Positions 29,667 through 38,641 of a stretch of 40,404 bases of DNA are shown here, in pieces. Each line of letters starts with the position of its first letter. The stretch's first letter is position 1. Origin of the DNA: Parcubacteria group bacterium LiPW_15. Its GTDB lineage: Bacteria; Patescibacteriota; Minisyncoccia; UBA6257; 2-01-FULL-56-20. Under the pieces are notes generated by a model. The model had not been told where the DNA came from and searched no databases. It worked only from the letters and a program-made list of their open reading frames with translations. A program made the position numbers and the translations under genes. Location of the stretch: assembly GCA_007375645.1 (NCBI GenBank), contig VMER01000003.1, forward strand, positions 145,553-185,956. The letters are read 5' to 3'.

Positions 29667-32249
29667 ATGAACTCCCCTAATATACAAAAGTTTATAGTCG
29701 CGTTTCTTATACTGGCTGCCGTTACAAGCTCCTCGGTTTTCTTTTTGTTGGACAACCGGGCCTTGGACGGGACATTGGGCGCCGAAGACAACAACGCCGT
29801 AACCGCGACCCTTGATGGGCAGAAGGTCTTTGTGGAAAAAATTCCGACCGTCCCGGGATATGTTTCTCCCCTCGCATCGCTCAGCGATATAAAATACGGG
29901 TCCGGGGCGAATTTTACCGATTACGTAACAGATAAGCTGGCCGCCGGAGTTCTCGAAGCCAATCCCAAGGGTCCGGTCATGAAGAACGGGGTTCCAAATG
30001 TCGATCTTCCAAAAGACCTAGCTAGCCTTACCGATGTCACCGGCCTTCTCCCGGGATCTTTCGCGCCGACCATAGACAACAGAAAAGTATCTCTTCTCAA
30101 GGATTACACCACGGAAGATCTCCTAAATTACCTCGAGAACAGCAAGTCGGCCCTCTCGGATGATCTGGCCCTGGGTCTAAGCGGCCTTACCAAAGCATCT
30201 CTAAGCGCAGATTCCATGCCCTCCATCACCGCGATCTATGACCAAACGGAGGGAAAGATATACGGAGCCAAGGTTCCGGTGCCGCTCAAAAATTTCAATT
30301 CCGCGCTCTTGGGATTCGTTAATTCCCAAAGAGTATTTTTTGACCAAGACGATCCGGTAAAAGCTTTGATAGCCATACAAAATCCGGAGCTCGCCATCGG
30401 CAAATATCAAAAGGCGCTTGTAAACGAAGTTAAGAATCTCGAAAAAAATCTCCCCCAGATACTTGCGGCCGCAAAGGACAATCAGCCGGATAAAGCTTAC
30501 GCCGTCTTACATGCCGTTTTGGGAGTAGAAAAAGCTTACGCGCTGTTGCCGGATATCATCGGAGGTATTTCCAATATTTTAAATTATATTTCCAAAGTGA
30601 TTTCCGATGTTTGGGGGTACGCAATGAAAGTTCTGGCCTCCAACGAATGGCTGCGCAAACTCCTGACCGAGGTTGTAAAAAACCAGCTGGTAAAGAAAAT
30701 GATAAGCCAGATAATAAACTGGGTGAACGGCGGAGGTGAACCGCAGTTTGTGAATAATTGGCAAGGATTCTTGGGCGATGCCGTGAATACCGCGGCAGGC
30801 GGAGTCATTACCAAATATGCGCCACAACTGTGCAGTAATTTCGGACCGCTCGTAAAAGTGTCGCTCCTCCCGGCGCCCAACGTGGATTACGGTGCCACAA
30901 ATAATCCCTATTCCTGCACACTCGACCGGGTGGTTGCGAATATTGATCAATTTAAAAACGACTTTCAAAGCGGCGGCTGGCTCGCGTACGGAGAACTCTT
31001 AAAACCCCAAAATAATATTTTCGGCAGCATGGTTTTATTAAGCGACGCAATGGTTACGGCCGGAGACAAGGCGAAAGAGGCGGCGCAAGCGGATGCCGGC
31101 TCGGGAAGCGGATACAAGTCGCAAACGGAGTGCGTAGATCAGGTTACTTATAATCAGCCGGAGCAGATCGGCAGCATTTCTTCGGAAGCCGATGCTCGTG
31201 CCACTTTTGGTTCGGATTATATTGACTCGGACTGCCCAGGGGGCGGCCAACCCTGTACGCGGGTCATTGCTTGCAATTCCTCCAATCCCGACGCCAAAGC
31301 AAACACCACCCCGGGAGACGTAGTCGCGAAAGCGGGCGCCGAGGTCTCTTCTTCCCCCGTAGACAGAATTGTGAATGCGAACGACCTTACTGGCTTGGTC
31401 GTGGCGATCGCGAACAGCGCGCTTAGCAAGCTTATGACTTCCGCCAAGAAGGGGATGACGAGCCTTACAACCGCGGAACTTAACAAACAAAGCGATCCGA
31501 ACGCCAACTGCGCCGGACTTACCGGAGAGGATCTGGCTGCTTGCCAAAAACTTAATCAGGACATAGCCACCACTGGCGCTTCGGCCGGGAACGGCAAAGA
31601 TGGCGTGGTTAACCAGCTCAAAAAACTTTTCCAGATCAAACAAAAGATTTTGGACGAAGGATCTAGAGCCGTGGCTAAGGCCCAAGAAGCGTTGGGGTAT
31701 CTCAATATCGCCTCAAGCACTTGCAGCGGCCCACTCGCCCTGAGCGTAGATCCGGATGCCCAAAACACGCTTTCATTTATAGAGCAAAGCATAGACGATC
31801 TGGGTCGCCGCGTGGATGACATAAACGACATAATTAAGGACATCGCCGGAGATCCCGCAGCCACTTCGGGCACCGACGCTTTTGACGGCAAACTCAAGCG
31901 CTTGAACGCGGTTATTGAACTTGCCCAAGCGGACAAAGTTGACGACCTCGCGGCCCTTTTCAACATTCCGCTCATGGAAGACGCCGGTGACACACAAAAG
32001 AAAGATGATTTCTATAACAAGTTCGCGAACGACATAGATAATGCCGGGTCCACTTTCGGCAAGATTTTTGGCTCGCTCGACACCGCGGGGAATGACCTGG
32101 GTGACATCAAGACATTTGCAACAACCATCTCCGTGGACGGCGGTTGCGGAATTCTTGAAAAAGCAAAACTCCTTTACCAGCCGGTTGGCGACGCGGCGGC
32201 ATGTTCTCTCAAGGCGGCCGAAAAAACCTGCCGAAGCGGAAACTATTAA
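29667..32249 (+). CDS. Large exported protein opening the secretion locus
   Basis: The 860-residue protein has one N-terminal membrane helix (about residues 9-28) and a long extracytoplasmic region. Mid-protein there is an amphipathic helical stretch (AYALLPDIIGGISNILNYI, then WGYAMKVLASNEWLRKLL), then INWVNGGGEPQFVNNWQGFLGDA, YSCTLDRVVANI and LAYGELLKPQNN. Scattered cysteines suggest disulfides. The NWQ-FL, CTL and GGW-Y-PQN pattern is one I associate with a Parcubacteria protein regularly next to the TrbL-like gene, recalled and not searched. The C-terminal 250 residues are helical and acidic. It abuts the VirB6-like gene with no spacer (TAA then ATG), so coupling is likely and a role as an extracytoplasmic component of the secretion apparatus is inferred. 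Confidence 0.8.
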   Translation: MNSPNIQKFIVAFLILAAVTSSSVFFLLDNRALDGTLGAEDNNAVTATLDGQKVFVEKIPTVPGYVSPLASLSDIKYGSGANFTDYVTDKLAAGVLEANPKGPVMKNGVPNVDLPKDLASLTDVTGLLPGSFAPTIDNRKVSLLKDYTTEDLLNYLENSKSALSDDLALGLSGLTKASLSADSMPSITAIYDQTEGKIYGAKVPVPLKNFNSALLGFVNSQRVFFDQDDPVKALIAIQNPELAIGKYQKALVNEVKNLEKNLPQILAAAKDNQPDKAYAVLHAVLGVEKAYALLPDIIGGISNILNYISKVISDVWGYAMKVLASNEWLRKLLTEVVKNQLVKKMISQIINWVNGGGEPQFVNNWQGFLGDAVNTAAGGVITKYAPQLCSNFGPLVKVSLLPAPNVDYGATNNPYSCTLDRVVANIDQFKNDFQSGGWLAYGELLKPQNNIFGSMVLLSDAMVTAGDKAKEAAQADAGSGSGYKSQTECVDQVTYNQPEQIGSISSEADARATFGSDYIDSDCPGGGQPCTRVIACNSSNPDAKANTTPGDVVAKAGAEVSSSPVDRIVNANDLTGLVVAIANSALSKLMTSAKKGMTSLTTAELNKQSDPNANCAGLTGEDLAACQKLNQDIATTGASAGNGKDGVVNQLKKLFQIKQKILDEGSRAVAKAQEALGYLNIASSTCSGPLALSVDPDAQNTLSFIEQSIDDLGRRVDDINDIIKDIAGDPAATSGTDAFDGKLKRLNAVIELAQADKVDDLAALFNIPLMEDAGDTQKKDDFYNKFANDIDNAGSTFGKIFGSLDTAGNDLGDIKTFATTISVDGGCGILEKAKLLYQPVGDAAACSLKAAEKTCRSGNY

Positions 32250-34415
32250 ATGAAACCTTGGCTTAAAAAATTTCTCGTCATCTTCCCGTTGCTTTTCTTT
32301 TTTGTCCTAATTCTTTCGGCTCCTTCCGCGCACGCCCTTTTCACGATCGGCGACATAGGCGCAAAAGCGGTTGGCACGGTACTTCAGATCGTGAGCTACA
32401 TGGTGACTTTTATCGCCGGCATAGCGGTTGCGGTCATCTCTTGGGCGATCGGGGTTGTGTTGAATATGAGTTTGGGCGCGGTTAACAGCCCCACCGTGCA
32501 GGGCGGGTACAATGTGACTCTCGCCATAGCCAATCTTGGATTTATTCTGGGGGTGATCATCGTGGCGATCGCCACGATTTTGCGGAATCAAACCTACGGC
32601 GTAAAAACATTGCTTTACAAGGTTGTGGTTATGGCCGTCCTTGTGAATTTCGGCTTGGTTCTCGCCGGCGGACTCATAAATATATCCAACGGCTTTACTC
32701 AATATTTTTTGGACAGCATAACCGGCGGAAAGGGGGCGGCCTCTGTCCTTAAATTTTCCGACACGATGACCGGCGCATTTCAGCCGCAAAGTTTCCTTTC
32801 CCCGTACAGCAAGGCGGACGCGGAAAAGGGCACCGCAGATGTTGCCCAAGAGTTCTCGGTTTCCGGAGAATTTTACAAAATGTTACGGCCGCAAGCGGCT
32901 TTTGTCATGATGCTGATCGCTATGGTGCTCATAATAATAACCCTCGCCGCCTTTTTGGTGATGTTGGTTATTCGTTATGTCACTCTCGTTATTCTTCTGA
33001 TCCTTCTCCCCCTCGCCTGGATGGCTTGGTCCTTCCCTTATCTGTCGAAGCATTTCCAAACCTGGTGGAGCAAATTTATCCAGCAAATCCTTTTCCCGCC
33101 GGTAGCCATATTCTTTCTTTGGCTGGCGCTGACCGTCAGCAAAAATGCTTTTTCCGCGGCGCCTTCGACTTCGACCGTATCTTCCACAAACATAAACGGC
33201 ATAGGAAGCCTGCTTTCCGCGATAGCCCTCCCCCTTCTCGACGTGGTCGTCCTCTCCGCCATGATGATCGGCGGTCTTATGGCCGCCCAAACCCTCGGAG
33301 TTGAGTTTGCCGCAACCGGCATGAAATGGGCCGAAGGCGCAAAGGGCTGGGCGCTCAAGAGAGGCGGGCGCGCAATTGCGAGAGATCTGTCCAGACCGTT
33401 CCAGGGCAAAGCTGCGCAGGAGCGGGCTCAGGGGTGGATGAAATCCGGCAACTACTTGCAACGCATGCTTGGTCGCGGAGTTACGATGGCGGCCCGTCCG
33501 GGAGGCGTGGACCAGGTCGCCGATTATGAAAAGCAATATGGCGGCTTATCCAAGGATCAGCTTCTTGAAGAATTTCGCGCAGATCCGTTGGGCCATAGCG
33601 CAAACTCCAGGGCCGCGCTCCTGAACCTTCTCCAAAAGCAGAATGCGTTGGGAGATCTGACCTCGGACGAAATAACAAAATACGTTGCCGGATACTCTTC
33701 GGGAGAAGAGAAAGAGGAAGATTATAAAAAGAACGAGGAGCTTTTTGCGCGGCTGGGCCAAGGCAAATCTTTGCAGGCAATTAGAGATACGACCGGCGTT
33801 AGCGCCAGAAAGAACTTTAAAGACCTCGAAACTCTTAATGGAGAAATAAGGGCAACTACCGACCAGGCGACGAAGGACGACATTCAGAAGAAGATAGACA
33901 AGGCGACACAAGACCTGCAAAAGAGTATGAGCAAAATATCTTCCGAAGCCCTTGCCGGGTTCTTCAGGGCGGCGGATGCTGAGGCCAAAAAGAATCCTCT
34001 GGGTCTGTCTAAAGATGAGTTTGATAAATTTAAGGAAAATTTGGCGCGCACGATGGTCGGTCCAAACGGAATAACTGCCGGCAGGTACTCCTCCTTCCTT
34101 TCCGATCTTCAAACAAAAGGCGATCCCACCGCGATCGAAGCCTTTAAAAAAGCGAACGAAGGAATAGCTGTCGCCGATATAAACGAAGGAATTAAAAATT
34201 GGCTTGGAAATAATGGAGCCAGAAATCTAGGGGTGACGCTTGAAGGATATTATCCAAACGCTGGAACGGCGGTTGCCGCGGTTAAAATCACGCGCGAGGA
34301 AGAAGCAGCCCTGGCTGCGGTTAGTGCGAATGCCATGCCGGCCGGAAGCGAAGAGGCCTATGATAAGGCCCAAAAGAAACGCATTGAAGAATTAAAACAA
34401 CGCGGATCTATATAA
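32250..34415 (+). CDS. VirB6/TrbL-like polytopic membrane protein
   Basis: The 721-residue protein has a signal-like N-terminal helix (residues 7-29, ending APSAHA), then about six more membrane helices up to residue 350 (MVTFIAGIAVAVISWAIGVVL; LGFILGVIIVAIATILRNQ; and on), with a central loop of about 60 residues and LLPLAWMAWSFPYL. That is the VirB6/TrbL plan of the inner-membrane channel of type IV secretion systems. The remaining 370 residues are cytoplasmic, charged and helical (GEEKEEDYKKNEELFARLG), an extension absent from classical VirB6. The gene is flush with both neighbours (stop-start junctions at 32249/32250 and 34415/34416). Confidence 0.87.
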   Translation: MKPWLKKFLVIFPLLFFFVLILSAPSAHALFTIGDIGAKAVGTVLQIVSYMVTFIAGIAVAVISWAIGVVLNMSLGAVNSPTVQGGYNVTLAIANLGFILGVIIVAIATILRNQTYGVKTLLYKVVVMAVLVNFGLVLAGGLINISNGFTQYFLDSITGGKGAASVLKFSDTMTGAFQPQSFLSPYSKADAEKGTADVAQEFSVSGEFYKMLRPQAAFVMMLIAMVLIIITLAAFLVMLVIRYVTLVILLILLPLAWMAWSFPYLSKHFQTWWSKFIQQILFPPVAIFFLWLALTVSKNAFSAAPSTSTVSSTNINGIGSLLSAIALPLLDVVVLSAMMIGGLMAAQTLGVEFAATGMKWAEGAKGWALKRGGRAIARDLSRPFQGKAAQERAQGWMKSGNYLQRMLGRGVTMAARPGGVDQVADYEKQYGGLSKDQLLEEFRADPLGHSANSRAALLNLLQKQNALGDLTSDEITKYVAGYSSGEEKEEDYKKNEELFARLGQGKSLQAIRDTTGVSARKNFKDLETLNGEIRATTDQATKDDIQKKIDKATQDLQKSMSKISSEALAGFFRAADAEAKKNPLGLSKDEFDKFKENLARTMVGPNGITAGRYSSFLSDLQTKGDPTAIEAFKKANEGIAVADINEGIKNWLGNNGARNLGVTLEGYYPNAGTAVAAVKITREEEAALAAVSANAMPAGSEEAYDKAQKKRIEELKQRGSI

Positions 34416-35612
34416 ATGCTCAACATATCCTCCGAACAAGCGCGCGCGCGGCTTAAGACCCTGCCCGAAGAAATAAAATCGGCGATTTTTTCCGTTCAGA
34501 GCGCGGAAATAATAGGAAAAATCGGCGAGGAGAGCCACCTCACCCAAGAGAAAACTTCCGAAGTGGCGCGCGTCGCGGGACTGGTTCTTTTGGGATTTCT
34601 ACACGCCGAAGATACCGCTAAAGAGCTTGAACAGGGGTTGGCAATAAATTCACTGATGGCTCGCTCTCTTCAAGATTCTCTTCAAAAAAAATTGTTCTCG
34701 CCGTATCGGGATGTTTTAGAAAAAATATATTCGCCGAAGCCGGAAGAAGCAGCGGAGCCTCAAAGAATTTCTCTTGATTCCATAACTCCCGCGAAGGCGG
34801 TGCCGTCCGCCGGCGGAATAAACGCCCCCAAGCCCCTCGACACAATCTCTGCTCCGCCTGCGGCGGCTCCCGCGGCCCCGAAGCCGGCACCGTCTCCAAC
34901 TCTGCCGCCGGTAGCGCCGGCCCCTGCTGCAAAAGTTAACCCGTTCGCTTCTTTTGGCGGCGCCGCCACGCCAGCCCCGACTCCTGCCAAAGCGGCGGAG
35001 CCCTCCAAACCAGTTCCGGCTCCGTTCGTTATGCACACCGAAAACAAGGAGCCTCAGATAGTCCAAGCTCCGAAATTCAAGCTCGAAACCTCCGGCGCAC
35101 AGCTTTCCGCGTTTGGTTCGACCGGCAAAGTCTCGACAGTTCCTCAGGCTCCAAAGCCTGCGCAGGTGGAAATCGGGCGCGAAGAAAAACTTAAACCGAG
35201 AGAGACGGTCGGCAAATTTGAGTCCGCTCCGAAAGCCATCCATTACAGCAGTCTTTCAAGCCCGATCACCGCGGGAGGGGAGCCAACCAACACCATCTCT
35301 CCGAAGCCGGTTTCCTTCGGGAATATTTCTCCGATGCCTGCCTCGTCGGCCGGTAAACCCGCCTCGCCGGTAGGAGGGCCCGCCCTGCCGACAAGCACCC
35401 CGGTCGTTCCCGCGCCCCCCTCACCAGGTAAATCTGTTCCTTCGCAAGCCCCAACAACTCCAAAGCTCACAATTTCGGCAAAGATTCCAGCCAACAACAC
35501 ACCTGTTCGAGAATCGGCCGCGCCCGATTCTTTTGGCAGACTGGTAAAAAATATGATCTCCCCGGAGGAAAAAGCTTCTCCGAGCCGACCCCCCAGCCGT
35601 CCCGCAGCCTAG
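34416..35612 (+). CDS. Pro/Ala-rich protein of the secretion locus
   Basis: The 398-residue protein has a helical N-terminal domain (about residues 1-110, EEIKSAIFSVQSAEIIGKIG and LMARSLQDSLQKKLF) and then a long low-complexity region of Pro, Ala, Ser and Lys with repeats such as APKPA and PAPAAK. It ends with a short conserved-looking helix (SFGRLVKNMISPEE). There is no signal peptide or membrane helix. It begins directly after the VirB6-like stop. The shape suggests a cytoplasmic adaptor whose disordered linker bridges the VirB6 extension and another partner, which is inference. No family is recognised. Confidence 0.8.
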   Translation: MLNISSEQARARLKTLPEEIKSAIFSVQSAEIIGKIGEESHLTQEKTSEVARVAGLVLLGFLHAEDTAKELEQGLAINSLMARSLQDSLQKKLFSPYRDVLEKIYSPKPEEAAEPQRISLDSITPAKAVPSAGGINAPKPLDTISAPPAAAPAAPKPAPSPTLPPVAPAPAAKVNPFASFGGAATPAPTPAKAAEPSKPVPAPFVMHTENKEPQIVQAPKFKLETSGAQLSAFGSTGKVSTVPQAPKPAQVEIGREEKLKPRETVGKFESAPKAIHYSSLSSPITAGGEPTNTISPKPVSFGNISPMPASSAGKPASPVGGPALPTSTPVVPAPPSPGKSVPSQAPTTPKLTISAKIPANNTPVRESAAPDSFGRLVKNMISPEEKASPSRPPSRPAA

Positions 35613-35694
35613 CTCGCCAAGACGGCCTCCGAAAACCAGAGGCGGGAAAATCGTCGTTTTGTGATGGCTTCCCCGGTGGGTTACAATTAAATAA

Positions 35695-36201
35695 ATGCAA
35701 TTTCAAGTACCTCAATTTATAGAAACTGAGGATAAGATAATCGGCCCCCTTACATTAAGGCAGTTTTTTTATATTGCCGGCGGGGCGGCCCTTATTTTGG
35801 CTTCTTATTTTGCACTTCAATTTTGGCTCTGGATAATCGTTACCCTGCTTATCGCCGCCGTTTCCGTCGGCTTCGCGTTCGTGGTTATCAACGGCAAGCC
35901 GTTGCCGAAACTTCTTTTGGCGGCCTTTAATTTTTATTGGAATCCGCAAATATATGCCTGGCAGCCGGAACAGCCCGCCCTGCCCAAGACAGAAGAAAAT
36001 ATGAAAAAAGCCGGCTTTTCTCTGGAAAAGATCGTTGCCGGAATGGCGCTCAATAACGCTTGGCGATATCTTCAAACCGGAAGCAAAGCTCCGGAAGAAC
36101 AGAAGGCGGAGCCGGTGGAGGTGAAAACAAAAGAGGTTTACCAGGTTTTCCGCGAAATAACCGGAGAACGAAAAGTCGCCAAGCGGGTAGACTACCGCTA
36201 A
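35695..36201 (+). CDS. PrgI family protein
   Basis: The 168-residue protein begins with the PrgI hallmark MQFQVPQFIETEDKIIGPLT followed by RQFFYIAGG and two closely spaced membrane helices (about residues 24-41 and 44-64), then NGKPLPKLLLAAFNFYWNPQIYAW. PrgI proteins occur beside VirB4 in Gram-positive-type conjugation systems and are taken as VirB3-like inner-membrane partners. The C-terminal 80 residues are soluble and end in VFREITGERK-type charged sequence. TACAAT (35683-35688) ends 6 nt before the ATG, so this gene can start its own leaderless transcript inside the locus. Confidence 0.9.
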   Translation: MQFQVPQFIETEDKIIGPLTLRQFFYIAGGAALILASYFALQFWLWIIVTLLIAAVSVGFAFVVINGKPLPKLLLAAFNFYWNPQIYAWQPEQPALPKTEENMKKAGFSLEKIVAGMALNNAWRYLQTGSKAPEEQKAEPVEVKTKEVYQVFREITGERKVAKRVDYR

Positions 36202-36233
36202 GTGCCCAAAAATCAGGTATAATTAATAAACAA

Positions 36234-36905
36234 ATGCCGGCAAACTTCGCAAATTCCCAAGACCTGGTGGAGGTCGAACAAATAAAAGATTCGACCCTTG
36301 TCCTTAAAGACGGCAGCTTGCGCCAGATACTTATGGTTAGCGGCATTAACTTCGCCCTTAAATCCGAAGAGGAACAAAACGCCATCTCCGGCTCTTATGC
36401 GAACTTCTTAAACAGCATAGATTTCGGCATCCAAATCATTGTTCACTCCAGAAAAATAAACATCGAAAAATACCTGACCGACCTGGATCAAAAAAAGGCG
36501 GCCGAGCAGTCTCCGCTTCTCCAAAATCAGATAGGCGAGTACAGGGAATTCGTCCGTCAGTTCGTGGAAGAGAATGCGATCATGTCCAAATCTTTCTTGG
36601 CGGTCGTCCCTTGGCAATCGGTAAGTTTTTCCGGCGCCGCATCGAGTCTCGGCGGAATGCTCCCGTTCGGAAAAAAGAAGCTTTCCACCGAACAGCAGAA
36701 GGTAAGCGATACCGCTAAAAACGAAAATTTCGCAAAAGATATTCAGCAGCTGAGTCAGCGCGTGGCCCAGGTGGTTGATGGCCTTTCGGCTATCGGCCTG
36801 GACGTTGTCCTCTTAAACGACGAACAGCTGGCAGAGCTCTTCTACAACTTTTATAATCCGGAAACCACCGAGAAAGAAAATATAAATCTGCCGAAAGAAA
36901 AATAA
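36234..36905 (+). CDS. VirB4 N-terminal domain encoded as a separate protein
   Basis: The start at 36234 is chosen because TATAAT (36218-36223) ends 10 nt before it and the upstream frame overlaps prgI with unlikely sequence. The 223-residue product begins with VEVEQIKDSTLVLKDGSLRQIL, then SGINFALKSEEEQNAI and a block resembling the N-terminal half of TraC/VirB4 (INIEKYLTDL; EFVRQFVEENAIMSKSFLAVVPW). The following gene carries the rest, including the ATPase; 223 plus 571 residues equals the usual VirB4 length. The two genes are 1 nt apart. The pair is best read as a split VirB4. Confidence 0.8.
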   Translation: MPANFANSQDLVEVEQIKDSTLVLKDGSLRQILMVSGINFALKSEEEQNAISGSYANFLNSIDFGIQIIVHSRKINIEKYLTDLDQKKAAEQSPLLQNQIGEYREFVRQFVEENAIMSKSFLAVVPWQSVSFSGAASSLGGMLPFGKKKLSTEQQKVSDTAKNENFAKDIQQLSQRVAQVVDGLSAIGLDVVLLNDEQLAELFYNFYNPETTEKENINLPKEK

Positions 36906-36906
36906 T

Positions 36907-38622
36907 ATGGCGGACAACTTCGAAAATATAAAAAAGATTATTTCCCCGTCCGGACTGAAGATCGAATCCAATCATGTAAAGATCGGGGATAAATTCGCAA
37001 AAACCTTTTTCGTTTATTCTTACCCCAGATATCTATCTACCGGCTGGTTTGAGCCGCTTATCAACTTGCCGCATCTTTTTGACGTCTCGGTTTTTATAAC
37101 CCCGCTGGACACAGGGTCCACTCTTAAAAAACTGCGCAAAAAGGCTGCTCAGGTGGAATCGCAGATAATGGACCAACAGGAAAAGGGCATGGTTCGGGAC
37201 CCCCAGCTCGAGACGGCTTTTTCCGATGTGGAAAATTTGCGCGACGTGCTTCAGCAGTCCGAGGAAAAAATGTTCTCGGTCGGAGTTTATATAACCATTT
37301 ATGCCGATAACTTGGAGGAACTTTCGAAGCTCGAAAGCAAAATGACGACGCTTTTGGAAGCCAAGCTCGTCTATATTAAGCCGTCGCTCTTCACCCAGCT
37401 TGAAGGGTTTCAGACTATTCTGCCCCTAGGAGAGGATAGGCTCAAGGTAACAACCCCTATGAATTCCGGCCCGGTGTCGTCCTTCTTCCCGTTTGTGTCC
37501 GAAGACCTCACCTCCGACCAGGGAATAATGTATGGCATAAATCGCCACAACAACAATTTGGTCATTTTCGATCGCTTTTCTTTGGAGAATGCCAACCAGG
37601 TCGTCTTTGCCAAATCCGGAGGCGGAAAAAGCTATGCTTCAAAACTCGACATAATCCGTTCCCTTATGATGGGCACGGACATAATAGTTATTGATCCGGA
37701 AAACGAATATGAACGGCTCGCCGAAGGGTTCGGCGGAAGCTTTTTCAATATTTCTCTCACCTCGCACGAACACGTAAATCCTTTTGATATTCCGATCATC
37801 CCCGAAGGCGAAAATCCCGCAGACGTTTTACGCTCTCATATCGTGAATCTTGCCGGACTTATGAAGCTCATGCTCGGAAAGCTTTCTCCGGCCGAGGATG
37901 CGATTCTTGACCGCGCCATAACCGAAACCTATGCTTCCCGCGAAATCGTTCCGGGCGAAGACTTCACCGGAAAACCGGCTCCTCTTCTTGAAGACCTCGA
38001 AACCATCTTGAGAAATCTGGAGGGCGGAAAGGACATGGCGGAGCGTTTGTATAAATACACCAAGGGCAGTTTCGCCGGACTTATAAATCAACCGACAAAT
38101 ATCGACATCAATAACCGCCTGATAGTGTTTTCCATCCGCGACCTGGAAGAAGAACTCCGCCCGATAGGCATGTATGTAACCCTGAACTTCATTTGGAATC
38201 TCATCCGCGCGAAACTGAAACGCCGCATATTGGTCATTGATGAGGCTTGGATAATGATGAAAAACGAAGATTCCGCCAGCTTTATGTTTGGCCTGGTAAA
38301 GCGGGCGAGAAAATACTTCCTTGGAGTCACCACCATCACCCAAGACGTAGAAGATTTCCTGCGTTCGCCCTACGGGCGCCCGATAGTCACTAACGCGTCC
38401 ATCCAACTCCTGCTGAAGCAGGCTCCGGCGACAATTGATATTGTCGGCAAGGCTTTTTCCCTGACTGAGGCCGAAAAAAATCTTTTGCTTTCCGCCGAAG
38501 TGGGCACGGGCTTGTTCTTCGCCGGCAAAAAGCACGTAGCCATACAGATAATTCCTTCCTACTTTGAAGATAAGATAATTACTACCAATCCGGCGGAGCT
38601 TCTGGAGAAGAAGTCCCCGTAG
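36907..38622 (+). CDS. virB4: VirB4-type secretion ATPase
   Basis: The 571-residue protein contains Walker A AKSGGGKS (residues 235-242), the following DIIVIDPENEYERLA block, Walker B RILVIDEAW (about 438-447), then FGLVKRARKYFLGVTTITQDVEDFL and SIQLLLKQAP, all typical of VirB4/TraC ATPases that power substrate transfer and pilus assembly at the inner membrane. The N-terminal 200 residues (VYSYPRYLSTGWFEPLINLPH; STLKKLRKKA) are the second half of the VirB4 N-terminal domain; the first part is in the preceding gene. No VirD4 coupling protein or relaxase is in the window, so the locus need not be conjugative. Confidence 0.93.
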   Translation: MADNFENIKKIISPSGLKIESNHVKIGDKFAKTFFVYSYPRYLSTGWFEPLINLPHLFDVSVFITPLDTGSTLKKLRKKAAQVESQIMDQQEKGMVRDPQLETAFSDVENLRDVLQQSEEKMFSVGVYITIYADNLEELSKLESKMTTLLEAKLVYIKPSLFTQLEGFQTILPLGEDRLKVTTPMNSGPVSSFFPFVSEDLTSDQGIMYGINRHNNNLVIFDRFSLENANQVVFAKSGGGKSYASKLDIIRSLMMGTDIIVIDPENEYERLAEGFGGSFFNISLTSHEHVNPFDIPIIPEGENPADVLRSHIVNLAGLMKLMLGKLSPAEDAILDRAITETYASREIVPGEDFTGKPAPLLEDLETILRNLEGGKDMAERLYKYTKGSFAGLINQPTNIDINNRLIVFSIRDLEEELRPIGMYVTLNFIWNLIRAKLKRRILVIDEAWIMMKNEDSASFMFGLVKRARKYFLGVTTITQDVEDFLRSPYGRPIVTNASIQLLLKQAPATIDIVGKAFSLTEAEKNLLLSAEVGTGLFFAGKKHVAIQIIPSYFEDKIITTNPAELLEKKSP

Positions 38623-38641
38623 GGATTGTCAAAAAAAACAA

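Noticed and set aside
36060-36233. Upstream extension of the VirB4 N-terminal gene to 36060
   Set aside because: It overlaps prgI in another frame and encodes Gly/Arg-rich sequence; a TATAAT box marks the start at 36234.
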